From positions 1,098,940 through 1,162,939 of the forward strand of contig NZ_CP119993.1 in NCBI RefSeq assembly GCF_029338575.1: a DNA stretch of 64,000 bases, read 5' to 3'. Position 1 is the stretch's first letter; every line of letters starts with the position of its first letter. The stretch is from Halomarina halobia (GTDB lineage: Archaea > Halobacteriota > Halobacteria > Halobacteriales > Haloarculaceae). The notes beneath the pieces are model-generated. The model did no database searches. It was not told the DNA's origin and saw only the letters and a list, made by a program, of their open reading frames with translations. Below are positions 45,071 through 53,811 of the stretch, in pieces. Both the position numbers and the translations under genes were made by a program.

Positions 45071-46153
45071 TCACTGCAGGTCGACCGATACCCAAGGCGG
45101 GAGCGAGAGTCCTCGCTTCTTTCGCGCGGCCAGCACTCGCTCGTACTCTGCCACCTGCCCCGGCCGCTCCGAGACCTCGAGGTCCTCGAGCGTGAACTCC
45201 CCCTTTCGCCCGCCTCGAGCGCCCCACGCCACGATCCAGAGGGTATCGGTCCCGACGTTCCCGACTCCGTGTGGGTTTCCGGTCGGGAAGAACGCGCAGT
45301 CGAACGTTTCGAGCGTGGTATCCCGGTACTCCGTGAGGAGACGCGCCCTGCCGTCGACGACCCAGTAGATCTCCTCGTGCGGCCCCTCGTTCTCGAAGTG
45401 CGTGTGGAGGCTCGTGTACGCGCCGGGGTCCAGTCGCATGACGACGCTGTCGGAGAACCAGGTCACGTCGGAGACCGTCGTGACCCAGTCGGGTCGATCT
45501 GCGTTACAGCCGACCTCGGGTGCCTCGTGGAACACCTTCGGCATCGATTCCGCAAAGCGAGTGACGGCCGGCTCCGGTCGGTCCTGGTCCGGGTCGTCCC
45601 CGTACTCGTCCGAGTACCCGGGGGCGGTGGCGAGTCCCGCCGCGGCTCGCGCAGCCATGATCCGCTCGTACTCTTCCCGTGCACCCGTTTGCGCGGACGG
45701 TTCTCGCATCGATTCCTCGCCCAGTTCGGTATCGCCGGCCGACGTCCACGCTGTGATCCAGAGCGAGTCGGTCCCGACGTTCCCGAACTGGTAGGCGGCA
45801 CCCGTCGGGACGGTGACGAGGTCGAACCGTTCGAGCGGAACGTCCCGCCGCTCGGTTCGGAGGACGCCGCGCCCCGAGACGACGCGGACGCACATCTCGA
45901 GGGGTCCCTCTACGTCCGCTCGATGTGACTGGAAGTCGGTGTACTCGCCCGGTTCGAGCCGCCGCAACTGCCCTCGGTCGAACCACTTCGAGGCCGGGAA
46001 GTCATACTCCCAGACCAGGTGATCGAAGTTACAACCGGTGTTCGATGCGTGCCGCGTTCGTGGTTTGACGTCACCGAATCGAACGACGCTGGCGTCCGGC
46101 CGTTCCTCGGGTGACCTGAAGGGATCACCATCATACGTTATCTCGACGACCAT
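45071..46153 (-). CDS. Bicupin protein, copy 2
   Basis: A 360-aa paralogue of the bicupin at 36965-38041, alignable from end to end (shared WEYDFPASKWFD, DPGxYTDFQSH, HTHFENEGPHEEIYWV, FFPTGNPHG). As in copy 1, the first repeat has no HxH set and the second keeps HTH and the following glutamate. The similarity is moderate, so the duplication is old or the copies were acquired separately. It is divergent from the second medium-chain dehydrogenase (start to start about 130 nt), in contrast to copy 1, which is in tandem with its dehydrogenase. Confidence 0.8.
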   Translation of the reverse strand: MVVEITYDGDPFRSPEERPDASVVRFGDVKPRTRHASNTGCNFDHLVWEYDFPASKWFDRGQLRRLEPGEYTDFQSHRADVEGPLEMCVRVVSGRGVLRTERRDVPLERFDLVTVPTGAAYQFGNVGTDSLWITAWTSAGDTELGEESMREPSAQTGAREEYERIMAARAAAGLATAPGYSDEYGDDPDQDRPEPAVTRFAESMPKVFHEAPEVGCNADRPDWVTTVSDVTWFSDSVVMRLDPGAYTSLHTHFENEGPHEEIYWVVDGRARLLTEYRDTTLETFDCAFFPTGNPHGVGNVGTDTLWIVAWGARGGRKGEFTLEDLEVSERPGQVAEYERVLAARKKRGLSLPPWVSVDLQ

Positions 46154-46285
46154 TGGAACGGATTGTGGCTACCCATCGCATTAAGCATTCGCGTGCCCGG
46201 TGGCGCGATCAGCGAGCGTGTTTCGTTGACAGGCCAGCCCCGGCGAGGGAAAAGAGTAATCGCCCCCCGCGACACACGTTGTACC

Positions 46286-47383
46286 ATGACACCGAAGGAA
46301 ACGGGTACGGTCGCGTATCTCGCGGAACCTGGTCGCGTGGAGTTCAGGGAGTACCCCGTTCCGGACCCGGCGCCAGGCGAGGTCGTGACGACCGTCGAGC
46401 GGGCGAACGTGTGTGGGTCGGAGTTGCATATCTGGCGCGGGAACCACCCCGAGGTCAAGGAGGGCTCGCTCGGTCACGAGGCGCTGTGTCGCGTCGACGC
46501 ACTCGGGGAAGGCGTGGAGACGGACTACGCGGGCGAACCCGTCGAGGAGGGGGACCTGGTCGCACCGGTGTACTACCTCACGTGCCGGCGATGTTCGGCC
46601 TGCCAGAACGGCCAGTTCCACCTGTGCGAGAACGTCTACGAGTACTGGTCGCGGTCCCCTGAGGAACCACCGCACTTCCACGGCACGTTCGGGACGCACT
46701 ACGTCGTTCACCGGGACCAGTACTTTTATAAGGTCCCCGACGGAATCGACCCAGGCATCGCCGCGGGTGCGAATTGCGCGCTCTCACAGGTGATATTCGG
46801 CCTCGACTCGACCGGTGTCGAGTACGGGGACACGGTCGTGATCCAGGGTGGTGGCGGGCTGGGACTGAACGCGATCGCGTACGCGAACGAGTGTGGTGCA
46901 GAGACGATCCTCATCGAGGGCGTAGACGGCCGCATCGAGCGGGGTCGCGAGTTCGGCGTCGACCACGTGATCGACTTCCGTGAGTACGACTCGGTGGAGG
47001 CGCGCGCGAAACGCGTCCGGGCGCTCACCGACGGTGTTAGCGCGGACGTCGGCGTCGAGGTCGCGGGCGCACCCGAGGCGTTCGCAGAGGGGATCCACCT
47101 CCTCCGCGACGGCGGCCGGTACCTGGAGATGGGGAACGTCACTCCCGGGGCGACGACCGAGTTCGACCCCGGGCTTCTGACGCGGAAGTCCATCGACGTC
47201 ACCTCGGTGGTCCGGTACGATCCGTGGTACCTCCACCGGGCGCTCGAGTTCCTCGAAGCACAGAGCGACGTCTATCCCTACGAGAACCTAATTGACGCGG
47301 AGTTCGACCTCCGCGACGTCGACGATGCCCTCCGGCAGTCCGACGCTCGCGAGGTCACGCGGGCGACGTTGTTCCCGAACTGA
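46286..47383 (+). CDS. Zinc-type medium-chain dehydrogenase (MDR), copy 2
   Basis: A 365-aa medium-chain dehydrogenase. Zinc residues are in NVCGSELHIWRGNHPE and LGHEALCRVDALG, structural cysteines in CRRCSACQNGQFHLC, and the Rossmann motif is VIQGGGGLGLNAIAYA. It is of the same broad class as 38047-39132 but clearly a different subgroup (no close identity). The ATG at 46286 matches the family start; earlier codons are promoter sequence of the divergent pair. Probably oxidises a hydroxyl of the compound that the bicupin acts on (inference from repeated pairing). Confidence 0.9.
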   Translation: MTPKETGTVAYLAEPGRVEFREYPVPDPAPGEVVTTVERANVCGSELHIWRGNHPEVKEGSLGHEALCRVDALGEGVETDYAGEPVEEGDLVAPVYYLTCRRCSACQNGQFHLCENVYEYWSRSPEEPPHFHGTFGTHYVVHRDQYFYKVPDGIDPGIAAGANCALSQVIFGLDSTGVEYGDTVVIQGGGGLGLNAIAYANECGAETILIEGVDGRIERGREFGVDHVIDFREYDSVEARAKRVRALTDGVSADVGVEVAGAPEAFAEGIHLLRDGGRYLEMGNVTPGATTEFDPGLLTRKSIDVTSVVRYDPWYLHRALEFLEAQSDVYPYENLIDAEFDLRDVDDALRQSDAREVTRATLFPN

Positions 47384-47560
47384 ATCGCGGCGTCTCCTTT
47401 CTCCCGAACTGCGCCACGCCGTCTCCGTCGCTCGGGTCTTTGGCCTTCCCGTACCCACTGCACCATCGCCGATCGACTCTCAACAGCGCGACGGGAGCGT
47501 GATCCCCTGTTTCTCCTCACGTTCCATTCCTGTACGGAAAGGGCGATTGGGTCGACCCGT

Positions 47561-49720
47561 TCAGGTCGTCCGAACGAGCGTATCCACGACGGAAACGCCG
47601 TCTTCGTGGACGACAACCGGATTCAGGTCGAGTTCGGCGACGCCCGCGACCTCGGTGCACAGTTGACCGACGTTCCGGACGAGTTCGGCGAGTTCGTCGA
47701 TGTCGTGCGGCGGACTACCGCGGTACCCGGCGAGTTGCTCGCCAAGGGTCGTTGCGTCGATGGCGTCTAGCGCGCCGCGCTTTGAGAGCGGGGCGACGCG
47801 AACCGCGACGTCGCCGTGAAGTTCGACGGCGACGCCGCCCGACCCGACCGTCACGACCGGCCCGAACGCGTCGTCGCGCGTGACTCCGACGAGCGCCTCG
47901 ACGCCCGCGCCGGCGTGGGGCTGCACAAGCACGCCCTCAAGCCGCGCGTCGGGCGCGTATTCCAGTGCGTTCGTCACGACCTCGTCGTACGCCTCGCGGA
48001 CCGCGGTGACGTCCTCGAGTCCGGTCCGGACCGCGTCCGCGTCGGTGCGGTGGGGGACGTCCGGCGAGTCGACCTTGAGGACGACGGGGAAGCCGAAGTC
48101 GGTCGCAGCGTCGACGGCCTCGCTCGGATCGGCCGTGAGCACGGTCGGATGCACGTCCATGCCGTACGACGCCAGGAGCGCGGACGCCCGATTCCACGAG
48201 AGCACGTCGTTCGACGGGAGGGCCCCGCTATCCCCGCCACCGTCGATCTCGGCGTCGGTGTCTGCGTCGGTCCCGGTGTCGACTTCTCGTTCGAGTGTTG
48301 CGCGCGAGGGTCGGTCGGCGAGTCGGTGGCGGAACGCTCCGGCGTCGACGAGGGAGGCGACGGCGTCCATGCAACGGCCCGGGTCGTAGTAAAGCGGCGT
48401 GCGCCGACGCACGCGTTCGTACGGCTGGACGCCGTCGGGGTCGATCGGTTTCTTCCGTCCCGTCCACAGGAAGAACACGGGGTCGGATGCGACCTCGGCG
48501 ACCGCGAGCACCGAGTCCGCGATGCGTTCGGCGTCGTCGCCGACAACGGGGAGGCCGATCGCGAACACGTACGCGTCGAAGGCGTCGTCTGCGAACAGCA
48601 CCTCGGCGATCGCAGGAAGGACGTCGGCACCCTGCCCGCGGATGTCGGCCGGATTGTGAAGTTCACCGAACGTCAGCAGATCGTCCATGTCGAGCAGCGC
48701 GCGTTCGGTCTCGTCCTCGATCGCGGGGAGGTCGAGTCCCCGATCGGCGGCCATGTCCGCGAGCAGGCTCCCCATGCCGCCGCTCGTCGACGCGATGCAC
48801 ACCCGGTCGGACGCGGGCGGATCGAACGCGGCGTGCGCCCTCGCTCGGCCGAGCAAGTCGGGGATGTCCGGGACGCGTTCGACGCCGACCTGCGCCAACG
48901 CCCCGTTCCAGACATTGTCGCTCCCGGTCACCGAACCCGTGTGTGAGCGGATCGCGGTCTCGGCGACCGACGACTTGCCGACCTTCACGGTCAGGACGGG
49001 CGTCCCGTTCCGGACGACCTCGTCGGCGACGCGGACGAATCGGCGCGGGTCGTCGAGCCCCTCGACGTACGTGCAGACGACATCTACCGCGTCCCGCGCG
49101 CCGAGGTACTCGACGACGTCGGTCACGGAGAGCGCCGCTTCGTTCCCCGTCGAGACGACGTGCGAGAAGCCGACGTCCTCGTCGGCTGCGCGTTCGAAGA
49201 ACGTCGTGAAGGCGAGCGCACCGGATTGGCTCACGAGTCCGATCGACCCCGGCTCGGGCTGGCGTGAACACGTGCTCGTCAACACTGTTCCGTCGATGAC
49301 GTTCGCCAGTCCGATACAGTTCGGTCCGACGATCCGCATGTCGTACGTCGCGGCCACCTCCACGAGTTCGGCCTGGAGGCGTCGTCCCTCCTCGTCGGCT
49401 TCTGCGAACCCGGCGGTGATGACGAGCGCGGCGGGAACACCGCGTTCGCCCGCCGCACGGACGACGTCCGTGACGGCGCCCCGAGGGACGCAGACGACGA
49501 CCAGGTCGACGGGCTCCGGAAGCGTGGAAACGTCGTCGTAACACCGCCTGCCCCAGGCTTCGTCCCGCCCCGGATTGACGAGGTAGACGTCCCCTTCGAA
49601 CCCGTACTCAAGGAGGTTGTCCACGAGCTTCCCGGAGTACCAGTTCTCCGGACTGGCTCCGACGACGGCGACGGAATCGGGCGAGAAGAGTGCGTCAAGC
49701 GGCGAGCGATCGGCGGTCAT
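47561..49720 (-). CDS. ADP-forming acyl-CoA synthetase (fused alpha-beta)
   Basis: A 719-aa NDP-forming acyl-CoA synthetase, the enzyme that archaea use to make ATP from acyl-CoA or to activate acids. The CoA-binding domain begins SPDSVAVVGASPENWYSG, followed by IVGPNCIGLANVIDGTVLTS and the phosphohistidine region TAIRSHTGSVTGSDNVW. After the linker, an ATP-grasp beta domain starts near DVLSWNRASALLASYGMDVH and ends VAELDLNPVVVHEDG. The long linker contains an acidic repeat (TGTDADTDAEIDGGGD). I start at the ATG 49720 (MTADRSPLDALFSP); the upstream open frame is unlike the family. Confidence 0.9.
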   Translation of the reverse strand: MTADRSPLDALFSPDSVAVVGASPENWYSGKLVDNLLEYGFEGDVYLVNPGRDEAWGRRCYDDVSTLPEPVDLVVVCVPRGAVTDVVRAAGERGVPAALVITAGFAEADEEGRRLQAELVEVAATYDMRIVGPNCIGLANVIDGTVLTSTCSRQPEPGSIGLVSQSGALAFTTFFERAADEDVGFSHVVSTGNEAALSVTDVVEYLGARDAVDVVCTYVEGLDDPRRFVRVADEVVRNGTPVLTVKVGKSSVAETAIRSHTGSVTGSDNVWNGALAQVGVERVPDIPDLLGRARAHAAFDPPASDRVCIASTSGGMGSLLADMAADRGLDLPAIEDETERALLDMDDLLTFGELHNPADIRGQGADVLPAIAEVLFADDAFDAYVFAIGLPVVGDDAERIADSVLAVAEVASDPVFFLWTGRKKPIDPDGVQPYERVRRRTPLYYDPGRCMDAVASLVDAGAFRHRLADRPSRATLEREVDTGTDADTDAEIDGGGDSGALPSNDVLSWNRASALLASYGMDVHPTVLTADPSEAVDAATDFGFPVVLKVDSPDVPHRTDADAVRTGLEDVTAVREAYDEVVTNALEYAPDARLEGVLVQPHAGAGVEALVGVTRDDAFGPVVTVGSGGVAVELHGDVAVRVAPLSKRGALDAIDATTLGEQLAGYRGSPPHDIDELAELVRNVGQLCTEVAGVAELDLNPVVVHEDGVSVVDTLVRTT

Positions 49721-50124
49721 CGCCACCACCGTCGGCCGCCCGGTGTAGACCGCCGTCGAGGGGCGACCACGGGAACCCATCTCGAGAGTGGGACTAGCGT
49801 CCGAAACGTTTCGACGACGACGGAGGAACCGTTGGCACCTCGCTCGGCATGAGAACACGTACTGGTCGACATACGCCGTACGTTGGCGGCCGGCCATGTA
49901 AAACTACGGCGCGTCTGCAGGTCGCGGTCGAGCCCCCACCACGGTGCGAAACCGGGTCGACGCCACGGTAAGAGTTAAGAGGGGCGATACAGATATTCGT
50001 ACTGTTCGTTGCGAACAGGCCACACAGTGGCCTGTGGTGCGCGAATACGGGTTCGCGATCGCACAGCGAGCGTTCGATACATGAGTACGGATACCAATAA
50101 TCACGAAACTGGGCGAGCTAACCG
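49721..50124. promoter_or_regulatory. Divergent intergenic region with a cluster of three hairpins
   Basis: This separates the acyl-CoA synthetase (minus) from the reductase gene (plus). It contains three perfect inverted repeats in a row between 50002 and 50057 (listed separately). The stretch AGAGTTAAGAGG near 49970 is AT-richer and might be promoter-related. Nothing coding was recognised. Confidence 0.5.
50002..50057. repeat. Cluster of three adjoining hairpins
   Basis: Arms CTGTTCG/CGAACAG with loop TTG (50002-50018); CAGGCCAC/GTGGCCTG with loop ACA (50016-50034, sharing three bases with the first); CGCGAA/TTCGCG with a 6-nt loop (50040-50057). All stems are perfect. The design, short stems with 3- to 6-nt loops placed end to end, is like the double hairpin inserted in the IS6 transposase at 8273-8331. 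Confidence 0.7.
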
Positions 50125-50967
50125 ATGACTGTCGGATTCGTTGGCCTCGGTCGAATGGGGCTTCCGATGGCGATAAACCTCGTTGAGGACGGAGTCGACG
50201 TCGTCGGGACCGACCTGGATGAGGAACGGAAACGAGCGCTAGAAGATGCAGGCGGCAGAACCGCCGACACGGTCGCCGAAGCCGTCGTTGACGCCGACGT
50301 CGCGATTACGGTGCTACGCACACCCGAACAGGTCCTTGCCGTGGCGGAAGACCTGCTCTCCGCAATGGACGAGGGCGACCTCTACATCGACATGAGTTCG
50401 ATCGATCCACTAACGAGCGAAACAGTTGCCGAACTCGCTGCGGAGGAGGGGATCCGGACGGTCGACGCGCCCGTCAGCGGCGGCGTGTCCGGCGCTGAAG
50501 AGGGAACCCTCTCGGTCATCGTCGGCGGTGCAAACGACGACGTCGCGGAGGCTGAGGAACTGTTCGAGTCGATGGCGGCGACTGTGTTCCACGTCGGATC
50601 GATCGGCGCTGGCCAAACTGTCAAACTCGCGAATCAACTTCTCGTCGGCGCACAGACTGTGCTCGTCGCGGAAGCGTTCCGCTTCGGTGACGCGAACGGA
50701 ATCGACCGCGAAACGCTCCGGGACGTCCTCGTCGAGAGCGCGGGCTCGTCGTGGGTCCTCGAGACGTGGGGCGAGCGGTACATCGAGGAGGAGCACGAAC
50801 CGGGGTTCGAGATCAACCTGCAGCACAAGGACCTCCGGCTCATGACCGAAGCCGCGGTCGAACTGGACGTCCCGGTGCCCCTCGGTGCCGCAGCGATGCA
50901 GACGTACGTCGACGCGAAGCGCAACGGACTCGGCGACCGTGATGTCACGGCCGTCTTCCAGTTGTGA
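50125..50967 (+). CDS. 3-hydroxyisobutyrate-dehydrogenase-like NAD(P) reductase
   Basis: A 280-aa member of the beta-hydroxyacid dehydrogenase family (3-hydroxyisobutyrate dehydrogenase, tartronate semialdehyde reductase, L-threonate dehydrogenase). The cofactor motif is VGFVGLGRMGLPMAINL, the substrate motif DAPVSGGVSGAEEGTLSVIV, and the catalytic lysine lies in GAGQTVKLANQLL. The C-terminal helical domain ends GLGDRDVTAVFQL. The sugar-acid dehydrogenases that feed DUF1537 kinases in bacteria belong to this family, so it may oxidise the substrate of the kinase at 40148 (inference). Confidence 0.88.
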   Translation: MTVGFVGLGRMGLPMAINLVEDGVDVVGTDLDEERKRALEDAGGRTADTVAEAVVDADVAITVLRTPEQVLAVAEDLLSAMDEGDLYIDMSSIDPLTSETVAELAAEEGIRTVDAPVSGGVSGAEEGTLSVIVGGANDDVAEAEELFESMAATVFHVGSIGAGQTVKLANQLLVGAQTVLVAEAFRFGDANGIDRETLRDVLVESAGSSWVLETWGERYIEEEHEPGFEINLQHKDLRLMTEAAVELDVPVPLGAAAMQTYVDAKRNGLGDRDVTAVFQL

Positions 50968-51051
50968 CGCTCCCACTCAGAGCGCCGTCGACCGGATCGA
51001 CTATCGAGCGACTACTAACCGACCGACCGTAGCAACCCAACACGAGACACA

Positions 51052-51453
51052 ATGTTCACCAAGATTCACCACATCGCGTTCGTCGTCGAAGACATCGAGG
51101 ACGCAATGGAACGATTCGAGGCCAATTACGGCATGACGCTCGTCAACCGCGACGAAGTCACGGGCGCGTTCTCTATGGACGTCGCTCTTTACAATGCCGG
51201 CGACAACATCGTCGAATTGATCGCCCCGCTCAGCGACGAAGGCTGGACGTACGACTACCTCCAGGAGAACGGCGAGGGCTGGTTCCACATCGCCTTCGAG
51301 GTCGACGACATCCGCGAAAGTATGGCCGAACTCGAGTCGCGCGGCATCCGCGTGAAGGACGACGAACCCCAGGAGGGCTATGATTGGGAGGTCGTCACGC
51401 TCGACGAGCGAGACACCATCGTCCCGATGCAGCTCGTCGAAGAGTACAGCTGA
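51052..51453 (+). CDS. VOC-family (glyoxalase-like) protein
   Basis: A 133-aa vicinal-oxygen-chelate protein resembling methylmalonyl-CoA epimerase. The first beta-alpha-beta module begins IHHIAFVVEDIEDAMERFE and the second GWFHIAFEVDDIRESMAEL. Likely metal ligands are the histidines in IHHIAF and FHIAFEV and the glutamate near the C-terminus (MQLVEEYS). It ends 3 nt before the 3-hydroxyacyl-CoA dehydrogenase gene, which means an operon. Epimerase, lyase and dioxygenase roles are all possible in this fold. Confidence 0.82.
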   Translation: MFTKIHHIAFVVEDIEDAMERFEANYGMTLVNRDEVTGAFSMDVALYNAGDNIVELIAPLSDEGWTYDYLQENGEGWFHIAFEVDDIRESMAELESRGIRVKDDEPQEGYDWEVVTLDERDTIVPMQLVEEYS

Positions 51454-51456
51454 GCG

Positions 51457-52404
51457 ATGCGGGCTGCACCGACCGTCGCCGTCATCGGCGCGGGCATCAT
51501 GGGTAACGGCCTGGCGACGCACTTCACGCTCGAGGGCTGCGACGTCACGCTGATCGACCACCGTCAGTCGAACCTCGACGAGGCCGGTGCGAGGATACTG
51601 GACGCCGTCGAGTTCCTCCGTGACGCCCGGGTCGTCGACGACGACCCCGAGGACGTGTTGTCCGCGACCGAGCTGACAATCGACCGGGACGTCGGCGTCG
51701 CCGACGCCGATATCGTCCTCGAGACCATCTCGGAGGACCTCGCCGTCAAGCGATCGCTGTTCGAGGACGTGGCCGCTGCGGCGCCCGATGCCGCGGTACT
51801 CGCGTCGAACACGTCGAGCATCCAGATCTCGAAGATCGCCGACGCCGTCCCGGACGCAGCCGGCCGTATCGTCGGGTGTCACTGGTGGAATCCACCGTAC
51901 CTGATGCCGCTCGTCGAGGTCGTCCGCGGTACGGACACCGCCGACGAGACCGTCGATCGCGTCGTCGCGTTCGTCGAGTCCGTCGACCGGAACCCGATCG
52001 TCGTCCGGCGCGACGTCCCCGGGTTCGTCTGGAACCGCGTCCAGTTCGCGGTGCTCCGCGAGTGCATGCACATCGTCGAGGAGGGCATCGCGTCCATCAA
52101 GGACGTCGACGCCGCCGTCCGCGACGGCTACGCGCTCCGGACGGCCGTCGTCGGGCCGTTCGAGACCGTCGACCTGAGCGGCCTCGAGTTGTTCCGCGAC
52201 ATCTCGGACGACCTGTACCCGCACCTCTGTAACGACGACGAGGCGAGCGATATCTTCGACGAGTACATCGACGACGGCCGGAGCGGCGTCGAGGACGGCG
52301 CGGGCTTCTACGAGTACGACCGGTCGGCGGAGGCCGTGCTGGATGACCGCGACCGCACGATCCTGGCGCTCCTGCAGGCTCGCGGTGGCCCGGACGAGAC
52401 CTGA
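51457..52404 (+). CDS. 3-hydroxyacyl-CoA dehydrogenase family protein
   Basis: A 315-aa NAD-dependent dehydrogenase of the 3-hydroxyacyl-CoA/L-gulonate 3-dehydrogenase family. The Rossmann motif VAVIGAGIMGNGLATHF is at the N-terminus, LASNTSSIQISKIADAV and GCHWWNPPYLMPLVEVV form the substrate region, and the helical C-terminal domain follows (GFVWNRVQFAVLRECMHIVE). WWNPP in place of FFNPxxxMPLVE of fatty-acid enzymes suggests a different substrate, perhaps a sugar acid as in L-gulonate dehydrogenase. Co-transcribed with the VOC gene upstream. Confidence 0.88.
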   Translation: MRAAPTVAVIGAGIMGNGLATHFTLEGCDVTLIDHRQSNLDEAGARILDAVEFLRDARVVDDDPEDVLSATELTIDRDVGVADADIVLETISEDLAVKRSLFEDVAAAAPDAAVLASNTSSIQISKIADAVPDAAGRIVGCHWWNPPYLMPLVEVVRGTDTADETVDRVVAFVESVDRNPIVVRRDVPGFVWNRVQFAVLRECMHIVEEGIASIKDVDAAVRDGYALRTAVVGPFETVDLSGLELFRDISDDLYPHLCNDDEASDIFDEYIDDGRSGVEDGAGFYEYDRSAEAVLDDRDRTILALLQARGGPDET

Positions 52405-52539
52405 AGTCGAGTCGAAGGACGAACGCTGCAGTCGAATCGAGGCACGACCAACTGTCATCCCACCATCCGCTCGGGCCCCCCCGGGCGGTCGTTCTACGAG
52501 CCCGCGAGTGTGACGACCGAGTCGTTCGGTCGTCGTCCG

Positions 52540-52950
52540 TCAGTCCGCTGGGCGTTCCTCGACGAGTTCGATGGGCGTTCCGGGGACCTCACTGGGTTCG
52601 ACGAACGCCCGCACGTACGGGCCGAGCCCCTCGACCGGTTCCTCGTCGTGCATCGGGACGTCAGCTGCTTCGAAGGTCTCCATCGCGGCGACGATGTCGT
52701 CGACGACGAACGCGACGTGCGACTCGGGTTTCGCGACGAGTTCGTCGAGCAGGTCGTCGAGGTACGTGCCGCGCTCGTGTCGACAGATCAGTTCGGTCCG
52801 GTACTCCGGGAGTTCCACGAACGCGACGTCGACCTTCCCGTCGACGCTTCCGCAGCTCGTGATGGTGCCGTCGAGTACGTCCCGGTAGAACGCCTTCGTC
52901 TCCTCGATGTCGTCCACTATCTGTCCGACGTGGTGTACGCCCTCGAACAT
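52540..52950 (-). CDS. VOC-family (glyoxalase-like) protein
   Basis: A 136-aa VOC protein with modules FEGVHHVGQIVDDIEETKAF and ESHVAFVVDDIVAAMETF and a closing PGTPIELVEERP. It is of the same family as 51052-51453 but only distantly related. It stands alone, convergent with the 3-hydroxyacyl-CoA dehydrogenase. Metal ligands appear conserved (His in VHHVG, His in SHVAF, Glu in IELVE). Confidence 0.82.
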   Translation of the reverse strand: MFEGVHHVGQIVDDIEETKAFYRDVLDGTITSCGSVDGKVDVAFVELPEYRTELICRHERGTYLDDLLDELVAKPESHVAFVVDDIVAAMETFEAADVPMHDEEPVEGLGPYVRAFVEPSEVPGTPIELVEERPAD

Positions 52951-52980
52951 ACCGGGTCGTTGACCCGCGGGGTACTTTAG

Positions 52981-53187
52981 CGTTCACCAGCCACACCGGG
53001 CAGCGACTCCCGGTAGGGTTGTGGAGTGGCCGAGGGGCGCGGGCCGCGACCGCGGGTACCGTGGTCGGTTCCCGGTGTCAGCGCGCCGAGAGCCTCCCCA
53101 GCGGACCCACATCGGGGCTGATTTGTTTCGGTTCAACGAGTCCGCTCTCGTGTGGCCGGAGGTTCCAGCGACGGAGCGGGAGCGACC
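52981..53187. other. Intergenic, nothing recognised
   Basis: GC-rich sequence between the VOC gene and an aldehyde dehydrogenase fragment. No feature is supported. Confidence 0.4.
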
Positions 53188-53355
53188 CGTACGGCGTACG
53201 ACCGCTTCGTCGACGGTACGTACCGTCCCTCGAATGGCGACGAACGAATCCGGGTCAGTTCACCGTGCGACGGGACTGCATGGGCGACCGTTCCCAACGG
53301 GACCGAGACGGACGTCGACGCCGCACGCAGCAGGTCAGCGAGGCACCGGGAAGCG
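53188..53355 (+). pseudogene. N-terminal fragment of an aldehyde dehydrogenase
   Basis: The plus strand reads RTAYDRFVDGTYRPSNGDER, then VSSPCDGTAWATVPN and TDVDAARSRSA, matching the first 55 residues of NAD-dependent aldehyde dehydrogenases (YDxxIDGxW, SPxDG, ATVP, DVDAAV). The rest of the gene is absent; the cupin gene on the other strand follows at once. Confidence 0.6.
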
Positions 53356-53369
53356 CGCTCGCTGGCGAT

Positions 53370-53714
53370 TCACTCGTCGAGCCAGTTCGGCGAGTGGCGG
53401 GGTGGACTGAAAATATCGATCGCGAGCATCTCCTCGTCCCCCTGATTCTCCGCGGCGTGAACCTCATGGCTCCTCAGCCAGTAGGACTCGCCGGGGCCGG
53501 CCGTGACCTCCGACCCGTCCTCGAGGATGAACGTCTGCTCGCCCTGATAGACGAACCCCAGTTGCTCGTGATGGTGGCTGTGCTCCGGGACCAGCCCGTC
53601 GGGTTCCATGCGAACGTGCTGGATACTCATCTCATCACCGGCGGCGAGCTGCGACAGGTACACGCCGGGCCTTACCTCCACTTCGTCGGACGGGTCGCTA
53701 GTGACCAGGTCCAT
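53370..53714 (-). CDS. Single-domain cupin
   Basis: A 114-aa cupin with a full metal motif: PEHSHHHEQLGFVYQGEQTF gives the histidines and glutamate, and YWLRSHEVHAAEN the last histidine. Size and fold match small storage-type cupins often found next to sugar-acid or aromatic degradation genes. The ATG at 53714 is the only sensible start. It lies on the TRAP strand but is separated from the TRAP genes by an SDR remnant, so it is probably transcribed independently. Confidence 0.8.
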   Translation of the reverse strand: MDLVTSDPSDEVEVRPGVYLSQLAAGDEMSIQHVRMEPDGLVPEHSHHHEQLGFVYQGEQTFILEDGSEVTAGPGESYWLRSHEVHAAENQGDEEMLAIDIFSPPRHSPNWLDE

Positions 53715-53811
53715 ACGACTGCACCGACCGCCTGCACTATAGTGCTACCGCCGATCAGCAACCGTCCGCTACTACTCGACCGACGCGAATCGACCGTCGC
53801 GGCCGTGCCCA

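Noticed and set aside
47816..48946. 376-codon plus-strand frame within the acyl-CoA synthetase region
   Set aside because: Shadow of the ADP-forming synthetase; no start signal and no recognisable domain.
51001..52458. 485-codon minus-strand open frame
   Set aside because: It lies antisense to the VOC and 3-hydroxyacyl-CoA dehydrogenase genes, which have clear motifs; the antisense product has none.
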